Assembly (NCBI RefSeq): GCF_001649575.2
Contig: NC_051430.1
Location: 35,354,488 to 35,418,487 of the forward strand
DNA from: Kryptolebias marmoratus
Lineage: Eukaryota > Chordata > Actinopteri > Cyprinodontiformes > Rivulidae
Direction: 5' to 3'
Length of the DNA: 64,000 nt
Part shown: one piece after another, positions 1 through 9,976 of the stretch
Position numbering within the stretch: position 1 is the stretch's first letter
Layout: every line of letters begins with the position of its first letter
Made by a program: the position numbers and the translations under genes
The notes under the pieces: generated by a model
The model's database searches: none
Told to the model about the DNA's origin: nothing
What the model saw: only the letters and a program-made list of their open reading frames with translations

Positions 1-164
1 CCTCAACTTCCACCATTTGGACCTCTTCTCTGCTTTTACTCTTTCCCTCCTCTTCACCACATCTGATGCCGTCTGGCCACACTCTCCCTGCCACAACCTG
101 ACAGTCCACCATCTCCCTCAGGTTACCTGAAAGACCCACAACAGTACGATCTCAGAAGTGTGAC

Positions 165-390
165 TTAGCATCTCATAACTGAAATATTATCTCATAATTA
201 TTATGCAGCATCTTGTAATTATAAAAGATTACTTAGAAATTATGATGTGGCATATCACAGTTATGGAAAACTACTTTAAGATTATTTCTTAACAATTCAG
301 AATTATGAGATGCTGGCTTATTAATATCACCAAGCTTCGAATAATTATTATATACTATCTCAAAACTATGACTTAACGCCTCATAGTTAT
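165..390. repeat. AT-rich degenerate palindromic tandem repeat, block 1
   Basis: The motif TCTCATAATTATGAGAT and variants (CATAACTG, CATAATTATTATG, GTAATTATAA) recur about every 20 to 25 bases. Each unit is close to its own reverse complement. Related units resume at about 530-625 and at 1075-1240, so the hAT MITE and other sequence appear to have split one original array. Function is unknown. Confidence 0.6.
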
Positions 391-482
391 CGTTGCTTCC
401 TCCTGCAGGGCTTCTCCACAGCTGATGCCCTTCCTGATGCAACCTGGACTTGAACCCGCAGCGTCAGGATTACGAGACCGCT
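391..482 (-). repeat. tRNA-like SINE fragment
   Basis: On the minus strand this contains a B-box-like GGTTCAAGTCCAGG followed by a stretch resembling TTGCATCAGGAAGGGCATC. The same combination occurs on the plus strand at about 37385-37452 (GGTTCGAGTCCAGG then TTGCGTCAGGAAGGGTGTC). Two copies in opposite orientation with tRNA-like promoter sequence point to a tRNA-derived retroelement piece and not a working tRNA gene. Confidence 0.45.
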
Positions 483-643
483 GCACTTACCTCCAATCTG
501 CTGTGCAGAGCACCTCGTATTGATGAACATTTAATTGACTTACCGTCTTATAAAATACCCAAATTATCACTCAGCACATCTCATTATTATCAGATACTGT
601 CCAATAATTACAAGATGGTTTGTCGTGGTTGCTGGGTTTACAC

Positions 644-855
644 CAGGGGTGTCCAACCCTGGTCCTCAGGGCCTCCATCCTGCAGGTTTTCCTTGTTTCT
701 CTGCTCCAACACACCTGATTCAGAGGTTAAATCACCTCTTCATGTTCTGCAGAAGCCTGTTAATCACCCATTGATTCAGATCAGGTGTGTTGGAGCAGAG
801 AAATAAGTAAAACCTGCAGGATGGAGGCCCTGAGGACCAGGAATGGACACCACTG
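644..855. mobile_element. hAT-type MITE with perfect 8-bp target duplication
   Basis: The element begins CAGGGGTGTCC and ends GGACACCACTG, with long inverted repeats (for example CCTGGTCCTCAGGGCCTCC against its complement near the right end). It is flanked by identical 8-bp copies of GTTTACAC at 636-643 and 856-863. An 8-bp target duplication with CAGGG-type ends is diagnostic of the hAT superfamily. The element is about 212 bp, has no transposase and is therefore non-autonomous. Related copies lie at 22207-22416 and 61511-61721. Confidence 0.88.
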
Positions 856-907
856 GTTTACACAGTAATGCATTTATGTTTTCTTCTGTTGCTGTTATTA
901 CTTCGTG

Positions 908-922
908 TCACTAGATGGCGCT
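908..922 (+). promoter_or_regulatory. CTCF-like motif (14 of 15 positions)
   Basis: TCACTAGATGGCGCT matches the CTCF core consensus CCASYAGRKGGCRSY except at the first base. It lies about 2.7 kb upstream of exon 1, in the same orientation as the stronger match at 2549-2563. Similar strings occur inside fish repeats, so occupancy is uncertain. Confidence 0.35.
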
Positions 923-1074
923 GCTGTGACAGAAAAGACTGTGTTGAAGTAGAAATGCAGAAGAATGAGACTGAGCAGTGTGCTATAATGGTAATAATAC
1001 AGTTTGTGAGTTTAACCATCATCTCCTTATTCATTACCACCACTACAACAATCATATTTATGATTTAGTTTCCC

Positions 1075-1240
1075 TTAATTAAGAGAAACTAATTATCAGA
1101 TACTGAATCATAATTTTGGGATAGGACTTAGAATCCTATAATTATGGGGTAGTAAGCCATGATTATGAGATAAGATCTCATATTATGAGACACTCAAGTA
1201 ATAACTTTGAGATAGTATCTCATAATTCAGACATTTTTAG
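1075..1240. repeat. AT-rich degenerate palindromic tandem repeat, block 2
   Basis: Units such as GATTATGAGATAAGATCTCAT and ATAGTATCTCATAATTC repeat at about 20 to 25 base spacing and match the units of the block at 165-390. The unit is itself palindromic, so strand is undefined. Confidence 0.55.
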
Positions 1241-1284
1241 CAACCTAATTTAAAATGTACCACAAAATGTACATCTGATTACCT

Positions 1285-1645
1285 TTTGGAGCCAATCAAA
1301 ATCAAGATGGCTGCCACAGCCAAGTGGACTAAAATGACCACATGGAAATGACAAGGATTCAGCAGATTTTTACAGACATTAGGCTAAAATCTGGTGAGCA
1401 GTAGCTGATGCTCGTTGGCAACAGGAAGTGCTGCTCAGTCAGATCTTTGCTTAAAACCTTAAGGTCAAATCTTTACCTTTCTGTTAGCAAAATATCTAAT
1501 GAACCACTGGATGGGTTGTAATGAAACTTGCAGAAAGTAACATTGGATGGATATGTCCAGCTATTTCAGGATGGCCATCACAAAAAGGGCTAGAACTCAG
1601 TCAGTTTTACAGCTGGTTGTAGTTGAGAGTCTTTCTCTTTTACAC
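1285..1645 (+). repeat. Dispersed repeat family R1, two partial copies
   Basis: The segment contains the family landmarks AAGATGGCTGCCACAGC, then CTGTTAGCAAAATATCTAATG, AACCACTGGATGG and AATGAAACTT. At least twelve other copies in both orientations occur in the window. No coding capacity or clear terminal structure was seen, so the class is unassigned. Confidence 0.6.
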
Positions 1646-2194
1646 TCCGAACAATCACATGAGATATTGAGAAAAAAAAAACCAAGTAAAACATTTAACA
1701 GAAGCGATGAATGACGCAATCAGAGTTAAAAAAAACACAAGTGACTTCCAGTAATCACCAACCAATATGCCACTTCCCAGAACAACAAGGCCCAGCATCT
1801 TTAACGCAACACGTCGCTACTTGCAAAATTCTGAAAGGCGAAGAGGACGGCGCTTACAGACACAGGATGTACAAAAAAAGAAAAGAAAATGTCTATTTTT
1901 CAACAACAACACAGGGGAAACAAAAACACTGAGTTTCTATACAGACAAAGAGTAGAATCTGACACGATGGAGCTGTGTGGAGAGGAGATTCTCACTTTGA
2001 CTTGGATTTATATTAGACAACATGAACATGAGATTTCTCGTTTTATCCTGATAAATAGTTCACCCCTGCATTTCAGGTTTGCAACACATTCAAAAGTAGG
2101 GTCTGATAATTAGGTAAAAGTCTAGGATTAAAAAAAAAAAAAAACTCCTCACAAGACAATTGAATTATAGTCATTTTCTATTTCCTAAGGTAAG

Positions 2195-2425
2195 TTAATT
2201 GTGGCGGCTGTTTTGTTATTTGGTTGGCTCCAAAAGGTAATCTGTTGTAAAGGTAAATCCAGTGATTATTTCCTGAAAAATCCGTTTAAATCTGTTTAAT
2301 GGTTCATGGGAAATTTTACTAACGGACAGACAGAGTTGACTCCAAAACGCTAATGGCAAAGATTTTAAACTAAAATCACGCACCATCTGTTAGAGCTCAG
2401 ACCATGTGTATGGGATCAATCTCAG
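2195..2425 (-). repeat. Dispersed repeat family R1
   Basis: In minus orientation the copy shows the landmarks GGCGGCTGTTTTG, CTCCAAAAGGTAATCTGTTG, AATGGTTCATGGGAAATTTT and the GACAGACAGAGTTGACTCC region. It is a degenerate copy of the family described at 1285-1645. Confidence 0.55.
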
Positions 2426-2548
2426 CCACAACCACAACGGATTTTAGGTCAGCATTTGTATAATTTTCCACAAATTTACATTACAAAGTGGTAAAGATCT
2501 TTACATTTGTGCCTTCAAGTGTTGCACGCTGAACAAAACTTTTATCAA

Positions 2549-2563
2549 CCACCAGAGGGCGCC
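2549..2563 (+). promoter_or_regulatory. CTCF core motif, full consensus match
   Basis: CCACCAGAGGGCGCC fits every position of the published CTCF core consensus CCASYAGRKGGCRSY. It is about 1.05 kb upstream of the first exon. The match is seen directly. Binding, and any role as a boundary for the osbpl8 promoter, is inferred. Confidence 0.5.
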
Positions 2564-3054
2564 ATTTACCAGATTTTATGAAACTTTCTCCTAAAACAGC
2601 TGTTTTATTTTTATTTTTTTTTAATATATTACACAGCAATAAAAAACATATGCACTTATGGAAAACTCAATGATTATATGGTAACATAGAGTGATTAATT
2701 CATTAGTTTCCCTCTCAAAACACACTAGATTTTCCCTATTTTATCACATTTTGCCAGATATGTTTGAATAAAGCAGTCATCTCGTGGAGATTACATACAT
2801 GGTCGCATCCAGTGTAAGTTTGATGAAATATTCATGAATTTTTGACAGATTTAAAGGCTTCACTGTCTCTCAAGGGAGGCACAGGATCGCATGTTTGACG
2901 TCCTGCCCAGCCAGGAAATTTAGACGATCACCGAGCAGGAACTGGTGAAGAAGAGCGTCAAGTTACTTCATTATCCACCGCACAGGAAGTACGTTGGGGT
3001 TGGAACTTCAAAATAAAGTAACACAGGCGCTGGTAGTGCTCAAACAAAGTACAA

Positions 3055-3315
3055 CCAGGAATTATTTCTTGATAAACTTAATAAAACTTGTCTAATGGTT
3101 CATGAGGTATTTTGCTAACAGACAGGCAGAGCTAAGTCCAAGAAGTTAGTGGCAAAATGTTAAAGAAAGACCATCTGTTAGAGCTCATAACATGAGTTGG
3201 TGATCAGTTTCAGCAATTTTTAGCACAATATTTGCAAAATTGACTGAGTTATTGTAAATGTTTTTGATAAGATCAGATTCAAAACCAGCCATCTTGAATC
3301 CCAAAATTCAATCAG
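3055..3315 (-). repeat. Dispersed repeat family R1
   Basis: Minus-orientation copy with AATGGTTCATGAGGTATTTT, GCTAACAGACAGGCAGAG and, at its far end, AGCCATCTTGAATCCC. It ends about 170 bp before the CpG-rich promoter begins. Confidence 0.55.
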
Positions 3316-3479
3316 CTGTATCTGAAATCTATTAATAATGTATAGCTGCAAAATGCTGTATGTTTGCCTTTCGGTTGGGCAATAGACACATGATTTAGGA
3401 TTAAATAAGAAATAAGATGTGAGAACAGTTAACTTTACACCATGGAAGAAGACCAAAATCAAATGAAAAGTAGTGCTCT

Positions 3480-4160
3480 AAGGGGAACGCGCAGAGTCGT
3501 CACCATCAACATTCAAATCATGTTTTTCCTACTTGACTGACGAGCCTGTTTCTGCGACTTTTACGTAGCTTTTTTTTTGAAAGTCAACACCGGAAACGCC
3601 CAGTTCTGCTGCTGTTGTGGTCCGTGCCCGCCGGAGCTTCTGTCAGAATCGTGCAGGCGCACTGGTGGCTAACAAGTAGGCTGGATATTTGGGCTTTTTG
3701 TCGACAGCGGGGGACACAGCAGCGCTTGTTTTGGTTACATTTCACCTCCACACGCAGAAATATCAGCGTCGAGGCTGAGGGAGGCGCGAGGACTTGACCC
3801 GCCGCGGCTAGCGGGGAAAACAATCAACCGCCCTCTGCTAACAATTAGCAGCCGGGCGAGCTGAGGACCGCGGCGATATTTACAAGCAGAGGCAGCCGAG
3901 AGCCCTCCTCAGCTCCAGAGGTGAGTAAACGGATGAGCCGAAGCCCTGAAGTCTCAGCCGCCCTCCCGCCGCGGGGGGAATGGGATGTCTGGGCGGCGCG
4001 GTGACGGACCAGCAGGGCGTTTTGTTATGTCATAAATCGGGATTAGCGGGACGGAGAGGCGAATGTGTTGCAGCATGTCCATCCCTGTTCGCCGAGGCTG
4101 TCCTCATCTCGTGTCCCCCCCGTGTGGACACTGCAGACAGGGACAGGGACCCCAGACTGA
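3480..4160 (+). promoter_or_regulatory. osbpl8: CpG-rich promoter region of osbpl8
   Basis: GC content and CpG frequency rise sharply here compared with the AT-rich flanks, and the region ends shortly after the exon 1 donor. There is no obvious TATA box. An ETS-like ACCGGAAAC lies near 3588-3597 and a TTACGTA motif near 3560. This is the usual form of a broad housekeeping CpG-island promoter. The exact start site cannot be fixed from sequence alone. Confidence 0.75.
3590..3920 (+). other. osbpl8: osbpl8 exon 1, non-coding 5' UTR (5' end approximate)
   Basis: A strong donor CTCCAGAG|GTGAGTAAAC follows position 3920 inside the CpG-rich promoter. No ATG occurs between about 3560 and 3920, so the exon can only be 5' UTR. 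It is the best candidate first exon because the first coding exon (21281) has an acceptor and because no coding exon precedes it. The 3' end is well supported by the donor. The 5' end is a guess. Confidence 0.65.
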
Positions 4161-4257
4161 GGCTGGCGTGCAGCCCGGTGCTGTGTCTCCATCACCCTGA
4201 TCTAAGATGGCTTTTCCCCCTGGATGCTGAAATCTGCTGAAGAGGACCTGAGTTAGG

Positions 4258-4880
4258 GCTGAAAGTAGCCGAAGACTAGTTAAAACCTAAGAGCAGCCAA
4301 AGCCTGGCGAAAAGTAACAACAGGCTAGGTAAAAGCAGCAAAAAGCTAGCTAAAAGTAGCAAACGGCTTGCTAAAGACTAGCTAAAATCTAAAAATAACA
4401 GAAAGCTAGCTAAAAACAGCAGAACGCAAGCCAAAGGCTAAGAGTAGCTAAAAGCAGCAAAAGTTATCTTAAAACTGTGAAAGGCTGGCTAAAAGTAGCC
4501 AACAGCTAGCTAAAAGTAGTTAAAGACTAGTTAAAATTCAAAAGTAACAGAATGCTAGCTAAAAGCAGCAGAATGCAAGCCAACAGCTAAAGGTAGAAAA
4601 ACACCAGCTAAAAGCAGCAAACGTTATCTCAAAGCTGCAAAAGGCTAGCTAAAAGTACTTAACAAATAGGTAAAAGTAGCTAAAGACTAGTTCAAATCTA
4701 AAAGTAAGAGATGGCTAGCTACAAGCTAAAGGCAGCAAAACACCAGCTAAAAGCACGAAAAGACTGGCTAGAAATAGCAAAATTAGGTTAATAGGTAATC
4801 GTATCAAAAGGCTAGCTAAAAGTATCAAAGACTAATGAAAAGCTAAAAGTATTGGAAGGTTAGCTAAAAGCTGACAGTAG
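4258..4880 (+). repeat. Minisatellite with higher-order structure (GCTAGCTAAAAGTAGC units)
   Basis: Short units of 11 to 17 bases built on GCTAGCTAAAAGTAGCA, GACTAGTTAAAATC and AAAGTAACAGAATG recur throughout. They are also ordered into about three larger blocks of roughly 145 to 165 bases. Each block runs through the same series: the GCTAGC unit, GACTAGTTAAA, AAAAGTAACAGA, CAGCAGAATGCAAGCC, and AGCAAACGTTATCTCAAA. The array starts about 340 bases after the exon 1 donor. Divergence between blocks is substantial, so it is not recent. Confidence 0.75.
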
Positions 4881-5549
4881 CAGAATGGTAGTTTGAAAAA
4901 GAAGACAAAAATACAGCATGCAGGCTGCAAACACAACAATGTTTTTGGAGGAACTGAAGAGAACCCAGTGTTTTTATAGAGACATATTTTGTAAATAAAG
5001 TTCCAAAAGTAAAAAAAAAACAGAAACAAAGATATAGCTCCCCTCTCCTGAATGAAGTGAATGTTCTCATGTATGAATAGCTAAAGTAGCACAAAGTTTG
5101 CAGATGTCTCTAGATTGCAATAAAAAGGAGTACTGAAAACTAAAAACCAATCAGAAAAGTGTGACTGCTGAGTGACAGCAGAGGTTGTGTTTATTAAGAT
5201 TGGCAGCATTTCTAACCCACTTTCCCGTCTCGTGGCGGTTGCATCGTCTCCCGTCACACGACCGCCTCAGTGATGGTGCTCTGTTACCACTTTCACCCGG
5301 CAGGAAACAGGACACTGGGTGGTGGTGGTGGGGGAAACTGTTCCCGTTCGTGTCAGGCAGCTGGAGCATCCGCTTACAGCTGCTCTGATATCAGATATCA
5401 GCCTGTCAGAGCAAATCACCTGCCCCGTTCCTAAAGCGCTCTTCCCTCTTTTTATGTGTAAACATGCACAATAAAAGCTAAAGACAAATACCACATTAAA
5501 GACCGAGCATTCGTTGATGGAATGCCTTTATGTCAGAGCTTTAGACTAG

Positions 5550-5745
5550 GATCATCTTGTTATCGCTGTTTTGGTCAAACCTTGTAAAAGTTATGCGTAA
5601 TCTAATAGAAGATCTCCTGAGATGTGTTGGGAATGACTCTCAGCTACTACCACACCAAATACTAGCTCAATATCTGTAAAAGAGTTATAGCCGTTTTTGT
5701 GTTTTTCTAAGGTTGCCTAGCTGTGGCGTCCATCTTGAGTCGTGC
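5550..5745 (-). repeat. Dispersed repeat family R1
   Basis: Shows the minus-strand landmarks GACTCTCAGCTACTACCACA, CCAAATACTAGCTCAATATC and GGCGTCCATCTTGAGTC, shared with copies at 6865-7150 and 53570-53700. Confidence 0.55.
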
Positions 5746-6144
5746 CCTTTACCATGAAGATGATCACATTAGCAGAAGCAGCAGTTTTCAACCTTCCAAT
5801 CCAGGTGAAATAATTAGAATTGGAAGTTTTTCCTCCGTGTCTAAGTCGGACTTCCTGAGTCATGTGCAGCATTTCCATATTTCCACCCGCTGGCTGCTCA
5901 TGTAAAGGAGGCCAGTCTCAGGCTGGAGGAGGGGAGCAGCCGAAGGTCACACCAGCTACCTGCTCATTTGCAAGTTAAATGTAGTTTCCGTTCGGCTCTG
6001 GTCAAACCCCGGCCTGCTGCGTGCGCGCCACCGACGAGGCTAGCCCACCGAGCTCCACATTTGAATACGGATTCTACTTTGGGAGCGCGGGAGGACGGCT
6101 ATTTTTACTTGACTCAGGCTGCTGATTTAGCTTTGGGAGCCGCC

Positions 6145-6285
6145 CCATTTCAAGGTGGCCGCCGTAGCTAATCGAAGTTAGCCAACCCCCAAAAAACAGC
6201 TATAACTCAGCCATTTTTACAGAGATGGAGCTAAGATTTGACGGGGTTGTAGCTGACAGTCATTCGCAACACAGAGTTTGAATAA
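6145..6285 (+). repeat. Dispersed repeat family R1
   Basis: Plus-strand copy: AAGGTGGCCGCCGTAGC, then GCTATAACTCAGCCATTTTT, ACAGAGATGGAGCTAAGATTT, and TAGCTGACAGTCATTCGCAAC. It shares its layout with the copies at 28440-29150 and 31560-31850. Confidence 0.5.
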
Positions 6286-6721
6286 AGACTGCTTGATTAT
6301 GGAAACCGCCCCCAAAACAATCCCAATTATTTTGATTATTATCGTAATGATGATTATTAAAAACTTGAGTTTGGAAAGGTAGTGTTTTTTCAGTGACCTC
6401 ATTGATTAGTTGCTTATGGAGGATGAGTTCAGGTCTCTGAAGGAGGAAATACTTCATCCTGGAGAATAAATCCTCCTTTTGTAAAACACTTAAAACATCG
6501 TCGACCATCTTTCCCCTAGAATTGTTTTATTGCAGAACTGAAGCTCATTTATATTTTCGATGAATCCTTTTGGAAAGCATTATTCGAGTGAGGTCCATGG
6601 TCAGAAAAAGGCTTGTTTTATTTTAAAATGCAAGTGTATATTTAGGTGCAAAAATCCAGTTTTGGTTTTGGGACAGAATGCTGCTTACCTGCGTTACAGT
6701 GTACCTGGAGACAGTTTTTAC

Positions 6722-6830
6722 ATTACCGTTTTTTTTTGGACTATAAGGCGCACTTAAGAGCCTTCAATTGTCTCAAAAAACGACAGTGCGCCTTATAATC
6801 CAGAGCGCCTTATATATGTAAAAAGTCATA
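6722..6830. mobile_element. Palindromic MITE fragment (GGACTATAAGGCGCACTT ends)
   Basis: GGACTATAAGGCGCACTTAAG is followed about 40 bases later by its approximate inverse, AGTGCGCCTTATAATCC, and then by a second AGCGCCTTATATATG. This arrangement is typical of a widespread short vertebrate palindromic DNA element. No clear target duplication was found and the superfamily is not assigned. Confidence 0.5.
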
Positions 6831-6864
6831 ATGTTTGGTAAACTACAGAGCTGCAGCGCTTGCG

Positions 6865-7150
6865 GCATTGCTTTGCTGTGGCGGCCATCTTGAATCAGAG
6901 TATCTCCAAAGGTTAATCACTTGTAGAGGTACATCCAGTGAAAACTATCTAATAAAATCAATAAAATCCATCCAGTAGATCATGAGATATTTTGCTGACA
7001 AACACAACTGACTTCTGAGGAATCTGTTAGTGCGTAGAGTTTATTTTGGGAACGACTCTCAGCTACTACCACACCAAATTTCAGCTCAGTAAACAGTTAT
7101 TGGCCGTTTTTGTGTTTAATAAGGTTGCTCCAAAGGTTAATCTGTTGTAG
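6865..7150 (-). repeat. Dispersed repeat family R1, longer copy
   Basis: Contains GGCGGCCATCTTGAATCAGAG, AAGGTTAATCACTTGTAGAGG, GAGATATTTTGCTGACAAACA, then ACGACTCTCAGCTACTACCA and a second CTCCAAAGGTTAATCTGTTG. The repeated module inside one copy suggests that tandem or nested copies are common for this family. Confidence 0.6.
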
Positions 7151-9599
7151 ATGGGAGAACTAGGATACGATAAAATAAAATATCCACGGTTCAATGGACT
7201 CCATCACGTCTGCATTATAAAACCAACGAATCACCCCTCTCCTCTGCTGAGGACACTCGTCCACCAGCAGGTCCTGAAGCAGGACGCTCCTGTCCTCTCA
7301 GAAACCGTGAAGAGTGGAACTAATGCTCTCATGTCTGCGGAGTTATTGAAAAGCCAAGGCCGGGACATCAGCTTAGTTTAATCTTCCTGTCGGGTCGCTC
7401 GGGCCGCTGGCTGGGCTCTGGCTGATTGGATGCATTCGCTGTGACAAACGCCAGATGTGCTCGACGAGGGATAGCTGTCACTCCCTGCACGTCAGGGTGG
7501 ATTTAGCCGACGGTGGCGCACAAACAGGGATGCGTTTCGTTTCATGCCTTTATTGCCTCTCTTGAAAAGCTTATTTGAGGCTTACTAATGAAAACAATTG
7601 TTTAAACTCTGGTAACAACCATATCTCCGTGTGTACATTTCATTTCATTTTCCCCTCGCTACGATTAGAGCTCATCCATCAAACAACACTGAATAAACAG
7701 GCCTTTATTTGCGCTGACTGAAGCCTTTAGCTCAGTGAGGTTTTTAATGCCAACCTGTTGTACCAGAACTTCCACCGGGCTGGTTTTGTTGAGCAGAAAA
7801 AGAAAGATTCTCTTTCAGTGTTTCTGCTCATTACCTCCACCGGCCAACCTTATTAGACCTTAAAATTTGACCAAACTGCTAACCCCTCAACAGTCCCCCC
7901 AAAATGCCTGGAAAAAGCAAACTCAGATTAAATTAGATGCTGTTCTTGAACCCTTTGCTCTCTCTGTTCAGGTAACACTGATTTATTTTTACCTCAAAGT
8001 CAAAATTATTGTAGCTCTTTGCATGACCTTATAGCAATTCATGCAGATGCTAATTTGTAATCCTTTACCCTGCAGTCATATTCACAACACATAATTATTT
8101 ACATGGATTTCTGTGGTTATTTGCAAGTATAGGTCATGGCAACAACAGCTAGCTGTAGCATTTCCTGTGCAGCCAGTTTGAAGGTTTAAAGGTTCGTGTT
8201 TTCCTGAACTGCTATGAAACGTTTTAACGTGTTCTGCTTTGGAGGTGGTTCTGCTCTGACGGCCATTTTTAGCTTGTTAGTGTCAGAGCAGACCCACTGC
8301 TATGGCTGCACAATATATCAGAAATTTATTGTCATCAGTGAGCTCATTATCAATATCCCAAATGAATGTTTGGGCTGCAATAAATCTTGGACTATTATAA
8401 ACTTAGGTTGACTAATGATTTCTTTGTTGCAACAATGCTTCTTGGCAATAAATCTAATACCAAGTTGAGTTTGTGGATTGTGTCCATGAAAAACTTGCCA
8501 CATTTTCTCTGCCAATGCTGAACAGCTGAATCTGCTTCTGACTCTTGTTTGGTGTCGTTTATTGGGTTGGGTCATTAAAGACTGAAGAAACAAGACATAT
8601 TGGCAATTTAACAGTTTATTCATTTAACAAATATGGACCTCGTTTGCATGTGGAAGAACCATACGCAGCCACAGCAGCCCGGTACCTGCTCACCAGTTTG
8701 GGACAGAAGAGAAAGTGAAGAGTGAAGAAAATGTTTAAAAAAAAAAAAACCCCTTCAAGTTTTCAAAATATAATAGTGGTTCATGCAAATGGTAGAATTT
8801 AAATCTTGAGTAATATTGTTGGTTTTGCATTATTTGGCAAAGAATATCAGGATATTCCTGCCAGACGCGACCTCAGACTGCACTGGAAGTGCTACAGCTA
8901 GCTGCACTTGCAAATAGCCATAGAATTACATGTAAATTGAAACTGATAGCAGTGCAAAGGTTCATGCAAAAGCTTTTGCATGAACAGCTATGAAAACCTG
9001 AGCTGCTGTTTCTGCGCTTTCACAGCCACACATTCAAAATGATGACAAATGAAAACGAAATGAGGTGAAATGATTTTTCTTAAATCAAAAGTTACGTTTC
9101 TTTCCTCTACCAGCCTTTTTGAAGAGTTGTGTATTAATTGATCTGTTGTTAGATATTTGATCATGCGCACAGTAGCTTATAATTATTCTTTGAAGTTGCA
9201 AACAAGAAGAACCTTTTTCAGTTTGCCTCCCTTTAAGAAAACTTCCTGATGTAAGTGTACGGCTCAAGGTGAGCGGATTGTAAAAAGGAGAGAAGACCTT
9301 TAAAACTGTCTGTTTGCTCTGGTTAAATTACAGCGGTGAGTCACAGCCCAGACTCTTAAATCTGGCTTTGCTGCATAATTTAGCATGCCAACGCAGAAGC
9401 ACCGGAGCACCTATTTTTTCTGTTTACTCATTATTATTCTGTTTCTGTCGCATTTTTAAAAATAAAATTTGCATCCCCTCATGCAACTTTGGAAAAACCC
9501 ATTAAATTAGAAAAAAACAACAACCACAAAACCTGCAGCTTGACCGTTCCCTGACTTTTGGTCACATCATGGAATTAGTGAACATTCAATCCTTTATTA

Positions 9600-9976
9600 G
9601 TTTATTAGTTGCCTGAAAATCTGCCTGTAAGTAATTTCTGAATAAAATCCAGAGGAAGGGGAATGGGTTCTCACATATGTCATGTGAGAGCAGAAAAAAT
9701 GTTTGACATATAAACTTCAGAACTCCACCATATTTCTTAGTTGGTACATCAATTTTAGCAGTGGGTTTAGAATAATAGTCCTGCTGGAAGGTGGACCTCC
9801 ATCCAGGAGACCCAATAAGATCTGAAACAGGTATTAACCCCATTGAACAGCATTATTGTGAAGTATTTTTCAGGTCCATTACTTATAATCAAACAGAAAA
9901 TTCCTATAAATTTCAGGTTGTAAGGCAGCACGGCAGAAAGAATATTAAATGGGATGAAAGTTTTTACAACATATAG
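9600..9976 (+). mobile_element. Degenerate Tc1-like element end (tentative)
   Basis: The right part (about 9885-9970) reads CAGGTTGTAAGGCAGCA followed by a decayed GGGATGAAAGTTTTTACA. This resembles the terminal region of fish Tc1/mariner elements, whose ends read GAATACTTTTGCAAGGCACTG. The left part contains AACTCCACCATATTTCTTAG and TCCTGCTGGAAGGTGGACCTCC, also of transposon character. No intact transposase frame remains. Confidence 0.4.

Larger units (their letters stand above)
1..3480. other. Repeat-rich intergenic DNA upstream of osbpl8
   Basis: No protein-coding exon is recognisable in this stretch. It holds AT-rich palindromic tandem repeats (about 165-390, 530-625 and 1075-1240), one hAT-type MITE (644-855), a SINE-like fragment (about 391-482), several copies of a dispersed repeat family (about 1285-1645, 2195-2425, 3055-3315) and two CTCF-like motifs. 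The first 130 bases have the texture of an old fish retroelement, but I cannot place them. The open frames here are short and lack recognisable protein similarity. Confidence 0.7.

Noticed and set aside
1..130. Resemblance to an RTE/Rex3 retroelement in antisense
   Set aside because: The similarity is a general impression without a defined motif or reading frame, so no feature is claimed.
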